Origin: a virus
Length of the DNA stretch: 29,615 nt
IMG/VR virus record: IMGVR_UViG_3300031626_000012
Span: 1 to 29,615 of that record
Direction: 5' to 3' (one strand)
The notes under the pieces are model-generated. The model was not told where the DNA came from and did not search any database. It saw nothing but the letters and a program-made list of their open reading frames with translations. Below, in pieces: positions 23,144 to 29,600 of this stretch (its first letter is position 1; each line of letters starts with the position of its first letter). The position numbers and the translations under genes are program-made.

Positions 23144-23905
23144 TTAGTCTCCTAGTGTTGAAAGGTTTGCCATGTCGGATGGCTGTCGGTATTTGAGGTC
23201 ATCGTTTAGTCGTAGCACCTTAACGTTGTCAACGTACATACGTAATTCCTTAGCAAATTGCAGTGTCTTGGGTAAGGCATCGGGGTCTAGTGCAATTATA
23301 GCTGATGAGAACTGCGACAAGTACTGTTTGTGTCCATTAGATAGGGAAGTACCCAACACTGCTACCCCGACATATACATCACTACCTACAACGGCAGCAC
23401 TCACGCAATCCTCAACAACTACAGCAGTTTTACCACGTCCAGATACGTATGGCAATACACTCTTACCATATCTTTTCCACTTAGGTATACGATTACCTAG
23501 TGATCTACCCGTGGCATCTACTGTAACTCCACCGTGTACAACAGGGAACACCACACGATGTTCTCTTACGTCATACAACAGCCCTAAGTCTTGTGCATCT
23601 AACTGCCATTGGTCAGAGAAGGATGCAATCTTTTTGTAGTCTCGTACAAACCATTCAGGTCTGTCGAATGTTATGGCATGTGTCTCTTCTGCAACACGTC
23701 CCAATGTCTTACGTATGTCATTGGCAGTCAGTGATGTACGTGTGCCACCACCTGCCGTGCAGCTTGCCTTGTAACAATTCCATACGATAGAACCCATGTT
23801 ATTTGTAACAGTAAAAGTGTTCTTAGTATTACATACAGGACAAGCCATACGCTTTGTCTCACCATTAACAAGTGATAGATCATGTATAATACTAAGTATA
23901 TTCAT
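23144..23905 (-). CDS. DNA primase (zinc finger plus TOPRIM)
   Basis: A 253-residue primase. The N-terminal zinc finger uses C22, C25, C44 and C49 (CPVC, then CYKASC). The TOPRIM domain has the catalytic Glu165 (AVVVEDCVS) and D207-P-D209 (IIALDPDALPKT), the usual E and DxD metal-binding residues, with a linker strand region between (RVVFPVVHGGVTVDATGRSLG). The arrangement is like the primase half of T7 gp4 but separate from the helicase, which follows three bases downstream. It would make short RNA primers for the family A polymerase. It overlaps the recombinase stop by one base. Confidence 0.93.
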   Translation of the reverse strand: MNILSIIHDLSLVNGETKRMACPVCNTKNTFTVTNNMGSIVWNCYKASCTAGGGTRTSLTANDIRKTLGRVAEETHAITFDRPEWFVRDYKKIASFSDQWQLDAQDLGLLYDVREHRVVFPVVHGGVTVDATGRSLGNRIPKWKRYGKSVLPYVSGRGKTAVVVEDCVSAAVVGSDVYVGVAVLGTSLSNGHKQYLSQFSSAIIALDPDALPKTLQFAKELRMYVDNVKVLRLNDDLKYRQPSDMANLSTLGD

Positions 23906-25026
23906 TACATATTACTTTCTTTGTTACTCATTACATTCGATTGTACACTGACATTTCTTTGTGTCAAGGCATTATTTGCAGAATCATATGTATGCTTCAT
24001 GTATGGTTTCACAGAAGACACATGATTGTGTCCTGTCACTGACATTAGTTGCCCAATTGGCACACCTTTGTCAATCATCTGTGTCACTCCTGTCCTACGT
24101 AAGTCCATCAATCGTAGTTCCTCTGGCAATGCAGCCAGTCTCATTACCCTACGGCCTACCTTTGATAAGCGTTCCATTGCATACGGTTCATACTTACCCA
24201 TCACAGGGCGTGGGTGAGGTGCTACGTAGTCTTGGAACCCAAAGTCAGTGTGCTGTTCCTTCAACATGTGCAGTAAGGTAGCAGAGATAGGCAGGCTAAC
24301 GTCAGTCCTACGTTTGCTTTGTTCTAACTCTAACTTACCATAGGTCAGGTCAATGTTATCCCACCTGAGGTTACGCATGTCACCTAGCCTTTGACACCAC
24401 TCATATGCCATCTGTACTATGAGGCCCACGTTTCTGTATTCAAAGTCAGAGTATGCAGTATCAAGGAACTTGATCACCTCACCATGTGACCACACTACCT
24501 TACGATGCGGCAATGCCTTACGCTTGATGTTAGCCCAAGGATTTTGTGTAACGTGTTCCATTTGTATGGCATAGTTGTATACCCTACTGGCACAGGTAGC
24601 TGCATGGTTAGCAAAGCTAATGCCACGCTTAACCCAATCCTCGTATGCCTGCTTGGCAACCTTAGATGTTACACTGTCATACTTCTTACCACCCATTGTC
24701 TGGTGGAGAATGGTAAGGAAGTATCTGTAATCCACTTTAGTTGTATCACGCAACATACTGAAATCATTAGATTGATAGTAGTAGTTTATCAAATCAGTCA
24801 CCTTGCTGCTAGGCTTTACTTGTATAACAAGAGACTGTTCGTAACGCCATACATCTATTGCAACGTTGTGTTCCTTCACAATCTTACGCACTTCCTTGAG
24901 GTCAGTGCCATACTCTTCACGTTGCACCACACCCTCATCTACAAGAGGCTGCGGCGGATTGAAGCGGTACGAGATCACCCCAGAGGGTGACACTCGCTCT
25001 TGTACATAGCGTGGTAAGTTAGGCAT
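23905..25026 (-). CDS. int: Tyrosine recombinase (integrase)
   Basis: A 373-residue site-specific recombinase with an N-terminal DNA-binding half (1-180) and a catalytic domain. Active-site residues: R213 (CQRLGDMRNLRW), K238 (EQSKRRTDVSLPI), R310 in MDLRRTG, H333 (VTGHNH) and the nucleophile Y342 (VKPYMKHT). The position usually held by the first His of the HxxR motif is Met307 (LMDLRRT). The protein would integrate or excise phage DNA at an attachment site. No attP or tRNA sequence was recognised nearby. It directly precedes primase and is expressed in the same leftward transcript, which is unusual for a temperate-phage integrase and may mean another recombination role. Confidence 0.93.
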   Translation of the reverse strand: MPNLPRYVQERVSPSGVISYRFNPPQPLVDEGVVQREEYGTDLKEVRKIVKEHNVAIDVWRYEQSLVIQVKPSSKVTDLINYYYQSNDFSMLRDTTKVDYRYFLTILHQTMGGKKYDSVTSKVAKQAYEDWVKRGISFANHAATCASRVYNYAIQMEHVTQNPWANIKRKALPHRKVVWSHGEVIKFLDTAYSDFEYRNVGLIVQMAYEWCQRLGDMRNLRWDNIDLTYGKLELEQSKRRTDVSLPISATLLHMLKEQHTDFGFQDYVAPHPRPVMGKYEPYAMERLSKVGRRVMRLAALPEELRLMDLRRTGVTQMIDKGVPIGQLMSVTGHNHVSSVKPYMKHTYDSANNALTQRNVSVQSNVMSNKESNM

Positions 25027-25159
25027 ACACCCTCCTCAATTCTACTATAAAATAGTCCTTCAATATTTGAGTGACATGATCCTTTGAGTAGGCATACAAG
25101 TAAACTTCCTGTGTATCGTCACTCAATCCTTTACGTACTTCTGCTACATACCTATCCAT
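25019..25159 (-). CDS. Short protein, unknown (46 residues)
   Basis: A 46-codon frame from ATG 25159 to TAA at 25019, overlapping the upstream gene by eight bases and the recombinase by eight. GGAGAAG lies a few bases before its ATG, and its own last codons (GAG GAG region TTGAGGAGGGTGT) supply the ribosome binding site for the recombinase. The product is DRYVAEVRKGLSDDTQEVYLY followed by a helix VTQILKDYFIVELRRVY. A strand-turn-strand-helix plan is likely. No family was recognised; it might modulate the recombinase next to it, like an excisionase, but that is only an inference from position. Confidence 0.65.
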   Translation of the reverse strand: MDRYVAEVRKGLSDDTQEVYLYAYSKDHVTQILKDYFIVELRRVYA

Positions 25160-25406
25160 TAAGCTTCTCCTTCACCAGTTGATACGTGCTTTCAGCAAGC
25201 ACATGTATGTCATCAAAAATATCATCTCTATCCCGATACTCATTACGTTCTATGACATGGCGGTCTATCCATTTCAAACGTTCTTCATGCATTTCATACT
25301 CATCAGTTTTTGATTCAGATAAAATATCATCGGGGAATGTTTCCGTAAGGTGGTGGGAAGAAGCCCACTTGATGTACTCCCACCAGTCTTTTCCTGACAT
25401 GCCCAT
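25152..25406 (-). CDS. Small protein, unknown
   Basis: An 84-residue charged protein rich in Asp, Glu, Trp and His (GKDWWEYIKWASSHHLTETFP; DRHVIERNEYRDRDDIFDDI). It looks helical throughout, with no membrane segment or known motif. The ATG at 25406 overlaps the stop of the DUF932 gene (TAATG); a start two codons later is also possible. It is in a tightly overlapping run from DUF932 to the recombinase. Confidence 0.7.
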   Translation of the reverse strand: MGMSGKDWWEYIKWASSHHLTETFPDDILSESKTDEYEMHEERLKWIDRHVIERNEYRDRDDIFDDIHVLAESTYQLVKEKLNG

Positions 25407-26236
25407 TACGCTGCCTCCAACAAACGGAACCTGTCATCACTGACCCACTTACTTACCTCTTGCTCACGTGACCACATGCTGATTGCCTGTGTGTCATTGC
25501 CTGTTGACTTGAGGTTGAACCCATTGCGTTCATCAGCATAGGTGGCATAGTTAGTCATGGCGCTATACAGTGCGAACTTATTGTGACCACGGGTTGATGC
25601 CTCAGACATGTACAAACCGTACATCTTCTCAGCCTTACGCTTAGACCCTAGCATGTCATCAAGCAGGGTGCCTACGTCTACATACTTGAGGCTAGTCTGC
25701 GCCCATACCTGCATCTGTTCTGCCTGTTGGTAGAAGTCTGTACGAGCACGGTTCAATTCATAGATGAAACTATTCATTGAGAAGTTGGCAGTGTTTTTCT
25801 TACGCACCTTATCGTGATCGCCAGTGATCATGCCATTGGTACAGAAGAAATCAATAGCACCAAAGAATACTTGGTTGCTACATGACCCATCAATACCATG
25901 TAGGCTGATGATACGATTGCCAATGGATGTCTCGAACTGATCAGTCTGGATGGTTGACGTTACGTTAGGCAGGGTGATGTCCAGCATAGCCCATGCACCA
26001 TTACGTGCAGTACGGAAGCTGAAGTCTGCATCTTCTAAGTCATGTGCAGTTAGTGTCTCTGTTGCAGTGTCAACTACACCACGAAAGAAATCTCCATGTG
26101 ATGCACACTGGAAAGATTTACCAACGATACCAAGTGGTTGGCCTGTTGTCTCATTGATGACGTACTTCTTGTCAGCCATACGTGTGTCCTCAAACGATAC
26201 GTCAAAGTCTAAGTGAAGTGGAATATCAAACGGCAT
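25406..26236 (-). CDS. DUF932 family protein
   Basis: A 276-residue protein with the features of DUF932 (phage/plasmid-like family TIGR03299): YVINETTGQPLGIVGKSF near the start, ISLHGIDGSCSNQVFFG, FCTNGMITGDHDKVRKKNT (C-T-N-G motif), and the late helical region YSAMTNYATYADE. It is common in phages and plasmids, often near replication or recombination genes; its function is unknown. It has a strong AAGGAG before ATG 26236. The 83-base gap upstream of it holds a hairpin and a TATACT sequence, so it may have its own regulation. Confidence 0.88.
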   Translation of the reverse strand: MPFDIPLHLDFDVSFEDTRMADKKYVINETTGQPLGIVGKSFQCASHGDFFRGVVDTATETLTAHDLEDADFSFRTARNGAWAMLDITLPNVTSTIQTDQFETSIGNRIISLHGIDGSCSNQVFFGAIDFFCTNGMITGDHDKVRKKNTANFSMNSFIYELNRARTDFYQQAEQMQVWAQTSLKYVDVGTLLDDMLGSKRKAEKMYGLYMSEASTRGHNKFALYSAMTNYATYADERNGFNLKSTGNDTQAISMWSREQEVSKWVSDDRFRLLEAA

Positions 26237-26261
26237 ACTGTGTTCTCCTTATGATTGTATG

Positions 26262-26279
26262 TATGGCAACTGTGCCATA
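26262..26279 (-). promoter_or_regulatory. Perfect 7-bp dyad in the leader of the DUF932 gene
   Basis: TATGGCA, a 4-base loop and TGCCATA form a perfect inverted repeat within the gap between the cell wall hydrolase stop (26320) and the DUF932 ATG (26236). On the minus strand a TATACT sequence (near 26286-26291) lies just upstream of it and the AAGGAG ribosome binding site lies downstream. No clear -35 box was found. It could be an operator over a weak promoter or an RNA processing hairpin. Confidence 0.5.
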
Positions 26280-26319
26280 GTTGTATAGTATATGTCTACC
26301 CTGTACTGGTAACGGTAAG

Positions 26320-26712
26320 CTATTCATAAAACTTATGTGATCCATATGTCACACGATACTTGAGTGACTTAGCCCAATAGGGCTTGACATACAGGGCATG
26401 ATAGTGTGTCGAGCCATCGGTCATGTCAGGTACACGCCCCGACAACACATCGTCAGCTATAATCATGGCCCTTGCCCATGCTACTTTTTCACGGGGTGTG
26501 TCGGATTTACCGTCACAGTGCCAGCTAAATTGACAGCGGTGCTTACCCTTATGATACCCCTGATGTACTACAGAACATACATCGTCAGGCCAACTGTCAT
26601 GCTGCACCCTGTTGATGACAACTTGGGCTACTGCATACTGCCCAACGATAGGGTCACTACGTGCTTCGTGGTATACGTTAAGTGCTAGACACACCAATGC
26701 TGTTGCAATCAT
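26320..26712 (-). CDS. SleB/CwlJ-type cell wall hydrolase (endolysin candidate)
   Basis: A 130-residue hydrolase of the Hydrolase_2 family that would cut peptidoglycan. The catalytic Glu is E16 in LNVYHEARSDPIVGQYAVAQVVINRV, followed by CQFSWHCDG and ARAMIIADDVLSG, then THYHALYVKPYWAKSL, all family features. The first residues (MIATALVCLALNVY) are hydrophobic, but the catalytic motif follows so closely that a removable signal peptide is unlikely. It is unusual that it is in the early/middle block and not beside the late genes; lysis timing might depend on a holin encoded elsewhere. ATGA overlaps the stop of the 37-residue gene upstream. Confidence 0.92.
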   Translation of the reverse strand: MIATALVCLALNVYHEARSDPIVGQYAVAQVVINRVQHDSWPDDVCSVVHQGYHKGKHRCQFSWHCDGKSDTPREKVAWARAMIIADDVLSGRVPDMTDGSTHYHALYVKPYWAKSLKYRVTYGSHKFYE

Positions 26713-26822
26713 TTCTTATCTTCCTTCTGTGGCTTAGGTAATGGATGACCCGACCAATCGTCACACGGATCATCCTCTGTACCGTTACTGCACGGCAATG
26801 GGGGTTTGATGTATGTATCCAT
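26709..26822 (-). CDS. Short Cys/Pro-rich protein (37 residues)
   Basis: A 37-codon frame from ATG 26822 to TGA at 26709, with GGAG ten bases before its start. Its stop overlaps the hydrolase ATG as ATGA. The product is MDTYIKPPLPCSNGTEDDPC then DDWSGHPLPKPQKEDKK. Its two cysteines might form a disulfide. It overlaps the preceding gene's end by 38 bases, in another frame, which is long for this genome, so the annotation is moderate. The ATGA coupling and ribosome binding site are the main support. Confidence 0.5.
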   Translation of the reverse strand: MDTYIKPPLPCSNGTEDDPCDDWSGHPLPKPQKEDKK

Positions 26823-27021
26823 AGCTTGTGTACTCCTCATGTACATACTCAGCACAGTCTATGAAATCAATACGACAACCGGGGTAGTCATGCATAGCCA
26901 TGTGAATGGCAAACTCTGTCGCTGACTTCCAATCATTTACCGCAGGGTATGTACCGTCTAACTTAACGACAGATTTTACGTTGTTGATCTCAAGTGTTAT
27001 ATCGTATGCCATTACAGCCAT
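26785..27021 (-). CDS. Small protein, unknown
   Basis: A 78-residue protein with AAAGGAG nine bases before ATG 27021; an ATG three codons later also exists. The product begins with a beta hairpin (DITLEINNVKSVVKLDG) then a helix (DWKSATEFAIHMAMHDYP), then a strand (CRIDFIDCAEYV) and a Tyr-rich end. That beta-beta-alpha-beta order may be a compact fold, but no family was recognised. Two cysteines are close together near residue 52-59. It shares a small leader gap with the 89-residue gene upstream. Confidence 0.72.
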   Translation of the reverse strand: MAVMAYDITLEINNVKSVVKLDGTYPAVNDWKSATEFAIHMAMHDYPGCRIDFIDCAEYVHEEYTSYGYIHQTPIAVQ

Positions 27022-27027
27022 GTGTGT

Positions 27028-27297
27028 TTACTCCTTTGGCTCATAGTACCATGCGTTGTCAGCGTCAGGTAATACCTTAGACTTCCAATGCTTTGGGTGT
27101 CCATCTTCGTCTACAACTGCACGAAAGTTAAACAACTCCTGCAAGTCGTATGCCTTCTGCCGCAATTCACGCAGTGTAGAGATGTCTACGTCCAGACATT
27201 CCACTATGTTGTCTAGCGCATTGTCAAGTGTGTTGTACAAGTCAAGCATTTGTACGACTTCATCACGTGTGAGTTTTGTTTTTAATTTCTTATCCAT
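27028..27297 (-). CDS. Small helical protein, unknown
   Basis: An 89-residue protein. The N-terminal 60 residues form helices with hydrophobic spacing (TRDEVVQMLDLYNTLDNALDN, TLRELRQKAYDLQELF), suggesting a helical bundle or coiled-coil dimer, and the C-terminal 25 residues are polar with Asp, Lys, Pro and Trp (DEDGHPKHWKSKVLPD). No motif tied to a function was seen. It is separated by six bases from the next gene and by 11 from the basic gene before it. Confidence 0.7.
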   Translation of the reverse strand: MDKKLKTKLTRDEVVQMLDLYNTLDNALDNIVECLDVDISTLRELRQKAYDLQELFNFRAVVDEDGHPKHWKSKVLPDADNAWYYEPKE

Positions 27298-27308
27298 GTG
27301 GTATTCTC

Positions 27309-27533
27309 CTACCCTGCAAAATGTGACAGCTTACGTGCTGCATTACGGTTACGTTCAATGTACAAGCTTACCTTACCCATGTGGTGGGCAGTCATACACT
27401 TGTTACGTTGGAAGAACTTGAGGCCACGAGATTTGATGCGCCGCTTACGCACCAATCCCTTTGTACCCAAGATGTTAAAACGAAAGCCCTTGCTGCCATC
27501 GCCTAGTGATTTGGTTGCAAAGATTACAAACAT
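27309..27533 (-). CDS. Small very basic protein, unknown
   Basis: A 74-residue protein with 21 Lys/Arg residues (GLVRKRRIKSRGLKFFQRNK and ERNRNAARK), no membrane segment and no clear fold. The ATG overlaps the previous stop region as TAATG, with AAGGGAG eight bases upstream. The charge suggests binding to DNA or RNA, or to an acidic host protein; the sequence shows no more than that. Confidence 0.7.
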   Translation of the reverse strand: MFVIFATKSLGDGSKGFRFNILGTKGLVRKRRIKSRGLKFFQRNKCMTAHHMGKVSLYIERNRNAARKLSHFAG

Positions 27534-27534
27534 A

Positions 27535-27888
27535 TTATACTACTCCCTTTAGTTTTTTATCAATTGCTGTTAGCCAAGTCGTAATCATTTTACGCTCAGT
27601 CATCAAGCGAACAAGCTGTTTCTTTCCGATGCGTGGTTTCTTGTGTCCAATCAACTCAAGTTTCCGCAAGATAGCCCACCGATACTGAACACGAGTCATA
27701 AGCTCATTGGTGTCATACGAAATGGCACGTTGAGTTTTGTCCTGCCAATTTTGTAGGATGTAGTCATCCAAAGATGAGTAGTTATATGTGTAACTAATAG
27801 CCCTCTGCATGTGGAATGTATGTTGTACATACAACTCAGGCTTCATGGATTTAACTACTGGGCGGGTTGTTGGTGTTGTGTTTGTCAT
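27535..27888 (-). CDS. Small basic protein, unknown
   Basis: A 117-residue protein, polar and rich in Thr, Arg, Lys and Tyr. The central region contains a repeated motif, QRAISYTYN (about 28-36) and QRAISYDTN (about 53-61), 25 residues apart, followed by a helical, basic C-terminal half (RWAILRKLELIGHKKPRIGKKQ; ERKMITTWLTAIDKKLKG). It could be a nucleic-acid-binding helical protein, but no family was recognised. The start is well supported by AAGGAG about seven bases upstream. Confidence 0.72.
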   Translation of the reverse strand: MTNTTPTTRPVVKSMKPELYVQHTFHMQRAISYTYNYSSLDDYILQNWQDKTQRAISYDTNELMTRVQYRWAILRKLELIGHKKPRIGKKQLVRLMTERKMITTWLTAIDKKLKGVV

Positions 27889-27900
27889 GGTGATAGCTCC

Positions 27901-28320
27901 TTATGCTACTGTTGTGATGTTGTTAAGTGGGTTGTAATCTAGTTGTACGTTGACGTTTACATCGTGCCAACCTGTCGGCATACATACATGAGTCTGCTTT
28001 CGTGTCAAGTCTACTAACACATCGCCTACTGACATACTGGGATGTTTGCAAATATCATGGCTAGATATAGTACCATTGCCATAGCCGTTGCCCTCATCAA
28101 AGATGGCCTCAAATGGGGTACGCAATCCATCTGTAGCATCGTGCATAATCATCGTGGGTTCATACATCTCGTGATATATGGCATCTGACACTGCGTCTTC
28201 TACAGTGTCATGTGTCGGCATACCTAATGCAAAGTACGCTTTGGCATAGACGCCATTGGGTTTGGCATTGATGTGGTCAATGTTTACGTTGTTACGTTGG
28301 TATATCATATAAGTAGCCAT
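27901..28320 (-). CDS. Protein with YodL-like region, unknown function
   Basis: A 139-residue protein. I chose ATG 28320, nine bases after AGAGGA; an upstream start at 28359 would run over the basic gene before it. The C-terminal third has HPSMSVGDVLVDLTRKQTHV then CMPTGWHDV, resembling the S-x-S-V-G-D-V strand and G-(F/W) turn of the YodL-type domain seen in phage and plasmid proteins. The N-terminal two thirds are alpha/beta with His and Met. No catalytic motif is evident. Confidence 0.7.
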   Translation of the reverse strand: MATYMIYQRNNVNIDHINAKPNGVYAKAYFALGMPTHDTVEDAVSDAIYHEMYEPTMIMHDATDGLRTPFEAIFDEGNGYGNGTISSHDICKHPSMSVGDVLVDLTRKQTHVCMPTGWHDVNVNVQLDYNPLNNITTVA

Positions 28321-28321
28321 G

Positions 28322-28486
28322 TTAAGCTGTCCTCTTGCTTTTAAAATTGGTGATGCCACGTTGCATCTTTACTTTGGTCTTACGTGCCGTATCTCTGTCA
28401 CGCTTCCAATCATCTCGCTTTGGTTTAGGTCCGACATCGGACTTAGCCTTGGTCATCTTGATGAAGTTTTGCATCTCGTATTGCAT
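28322..28486 (-). CDS. Short basic protein (54 residues)
   Basis: A 54-codon frame from ATG 28486 to TAA at 28322, with AAGGA eight bases before its ATG. The product is highly basic (KPKRDDWKRDRDTARKTKVK) with an acidic patch at the N-terminus. It overlaps the upstream gene by 44 bases in another frame, and ends immediately before the next ribosome binding site. A later in-frame ATG (MTKAKSD) would reduce the overlap but lacks a binding site. The 19-base palindromic repeat at 28425-28443 lies inside its coding sequence. Confidence 0.6.
   Translation of the reverse strand: MQYEMQNFIKMTKAKSDVGPKPKRDDWKRDRDTARKTKVKMQRGITNFKSKRTA
28425..28443. repeat. Palindromic repeat copy 1 (19 bases)
   Basis: ttaggtccgacatcggact contains the near-perfect dyad GTCCGA-CA-TCGGAC (28429-28442). 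It is identical to the copy at 29304-29322. On the minus strand it follows directly the TAA stop of the 58-residue gene (28443-28445) and lies within the coding sequence of the next small gene. Confidence 0.85.
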
Positions 28487-28619
28487 TGATCTTGTCCTTA
28501 CTTCTGTTACGTTTAGCCTTGCTACCCTTCTTAGGCAGCACTACCTGTGGAGACTTGCGCTCTTGCAGCATAGCCTTAGCCACAGGATTTACAACCCCCA
28601 CAGATATCTTTTTAGCCAT
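28443..28619 (-). CDS. Small basic protein, unknown
   Basis: A 58-residue basic protein. I chose the ATG at 28619 (MAKKISVGVVNPVAKAML), which matches small phage proteins I recall beginning with NPVAKAMLQERKSPQVV, over ATG 28631. It overlaps the upstream gene by eight bases. The C-terminal half is rich in Lys, Arg, Ser and Asp (KGSKAKRNRSKDKINAIRD), so nucleic-acid or ribosome contact is possible. Its stop codon TAA (28443-28445) is immediately followed by one copy of the palindromic repeat. Confidence 0.7.
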   Translation of the reverse strand: MAKKISVGVVNPVAKAMLQERKSPQVVLPKKGSKAKRNRSKDKINAIRDAKLHQDDQG

Positions 28620-29271
28620 GTTCAAATCCATATGTTACACATTCAACGTGGAACCTAGACACTACGTCACCAGTATCTAAGGCACGGTTGGCACGATTGC
28701 CAGCTACATGACTGCACCAACTGTCCCACCAATATTCAGCGGAAGTTATATGGTCAGGTGCAGTAGTTTTACTACGTAAGTCATAGCATAGCTGTACATA
28801 CTCTGCTATCTTGCGGCGTATGGTTGGCTCCTTAGCTTTGAGGTTAAGCTTAACTGCACTGTCAGGTATGTCAAACCTCTTGAGATTGTGACTGTCCAAA
28901 CAGGCTGTATTGAAGCCTAAGCACTGTGCAAAGAATGCAGCTTTGACCATACCTAAGTTAGGTACATCAGCAAACAATCGTATGATCTCTTGGCAACCCA
29001 TAGGTGTATTGTATCCATAGGTGTCAGCTATGTGGTACACTTTGCCATACAAATAATCCTTGTTCTCTACGAGATACTGATAGCCTTCCGCCTTCTTACC
29101 CCATAGGCAATCGGCGTCATAGCCATCACGTTCTACCTTGACCATGCTACCACGGACAGTGGACAGGCCAGCTTGTATCGTTAGCAGAACGAATAGGCCA
29201 TTGTTTACCAAAGCATCTGGGCCACGCCATTTCACAAAGCCTTTGATTTCATTTACATCACGTTGATACAT
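28612..29271 (-). CDS. Helix-hairpin-helix DNA-glycosylase-like protein
   Basis: A 219-residue protein with a likely HhH-GPD core. Residues 94-130 read QEIIRLFADVPNLGMVKAAFF, then CLGFNTACLDSHN: an HhH hairpin VPNLGMVKAA, a helix, and an Asp (D126, LDSHN) where endonuclease III has D138 in VDTH. K110 falls close to the catalytic Lys of EndoIII (the spacing K to D is 16 here and 18 in EndoIII). No iron-sulfur cysteine cluster is present. The N-terminal part (1-90) is a helical region with Trp and Tyr. Such enzymes excise damaged or modified bases; a role against host modified DNA or in repair is open. The call rests on motif layout. Confidence 0.65.
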   Translation of the reverse strand: MYQRDVNEIKGFVKWRGPDALVNNGLFVLLTIQAGLSTVRGSMVKVERDGYDADCLWGKKAEGYQYLVENKDYLYGKVYHIADTYGYNTPMGCQEIIRLFADVPNLGMVKAAFFAQCLGFNTACLDSHNLKRFDIPDSAVKLNLKAKEPTIRRKIAEYVQLCYDLRSKTTAPDHITSAEYWWDSWCSHVAGNRANRALDTGDVVSRFHVECVTYGFEHG

Positions 29272-29303
29272 ATCGTATGTTCCTCATAAGTTAGGGTTAT
29301 AAA

Positions 29304-29322
29304 TTAGGTCCGACATCGGACT
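29304..29322. repeat. Palindromic repeat copy 2 (19 bases)
   Basis: The same 19 bases as at 28425-28443, 879 bases away. Here it lies in the gap between the 72-residue gene and the glycosylase-like gene, and overlaps the TAG stop (29321-29323) of the former. The hairpin has a 5-6 bp stem and a 4-base loop in RNA, with no T tract after it. Confidence 0.85.
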
Positions 29323-29539
29323 AAGCAAACATCTCATTCCATTCAGCAGGTGTAATACCTGTCATAAGGAACTCACGTCCATCGGCATCCAATTGTGGGA
29401 ATGCATCCTGTGCCATTGCTCCACCTTTCCAAGCCATGTACTGTGGCATAGTAAAGTCCAACACCATAGTGTTAGATTTGCCAGACAGGCTAGACTTCTT
29501 AGTCACTTCCATGCCACTATTCAATTCTAAAATCATCAT
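29321..29539 (-). CDS. Small protein, unknown
   Basis: A 72-residue protein at the head of the minus-strand block, with GGAG eight bases before ATG 29539. The product has a beta-like N-terminus (MILELNSGMEV), a Ser/Lys stretch (KKSSLSGKSNTM), a strand VLDFTM, and helical ends with Met and Trp (QYMAWKGGAMAQDAF, TPAEWNEMFA). No family recognised with certainty. As the first gene after the leftward promoter it is probably among the earliest phage proteins made, and host takeover proteins often occur here; that is inference. Confidence 0.7.
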   Translation of the reverse strand: MMILELNSGMEVTKKSSLSGKSNTMVLDFTMPQYMAWKGGAMAQDAFPQLDADGREFLMTGITPAEWNEMFA

Positions 29540-29570
29540 TTCGTATTCTCCATTGTTACTGTCTATACAT

Positions 29571-29600
29571 GTTATATAAACACTTTCACTAAAGTATCAA
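29571..29600 (-). promoter_or_regulatory. Probable sigma70 promoter of the leftward gene block
   Basis: On the minus strand, TTGATA (29595-29600) is followed 18 bases later by TATAAC (29571-29576); TATATA two bases earlier is an alternative with 16-base spacing. This lies 32 bases upstream of the first gene's ATG (29539). The -35 box matches consensus in five of six bases. Transcription from here could supply the early block. Confidence 0.6.

Noticed and set aside
24505-24990. A 161-codon plus-strand frame opposite the recombinase
   Set aside because: It is antisense to a gene with clear catalytic residues, has no ribosome binding site, and its sequence looks like no known protein.
23905-25159. 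Search for an attachment site or tRNA fragment near the recombinase
   Set aside because: No T-loop-like GGTTCGAATCC sequence or direct repeat was seen by eye; attP cannot be assigned without the host sequence.
11537-29539. Search for a single-subunit T7-type RNA polymerase
   Set aside because: No protein of about 800-900 residues with that family's motifs is present, and the promoters seen are host type.
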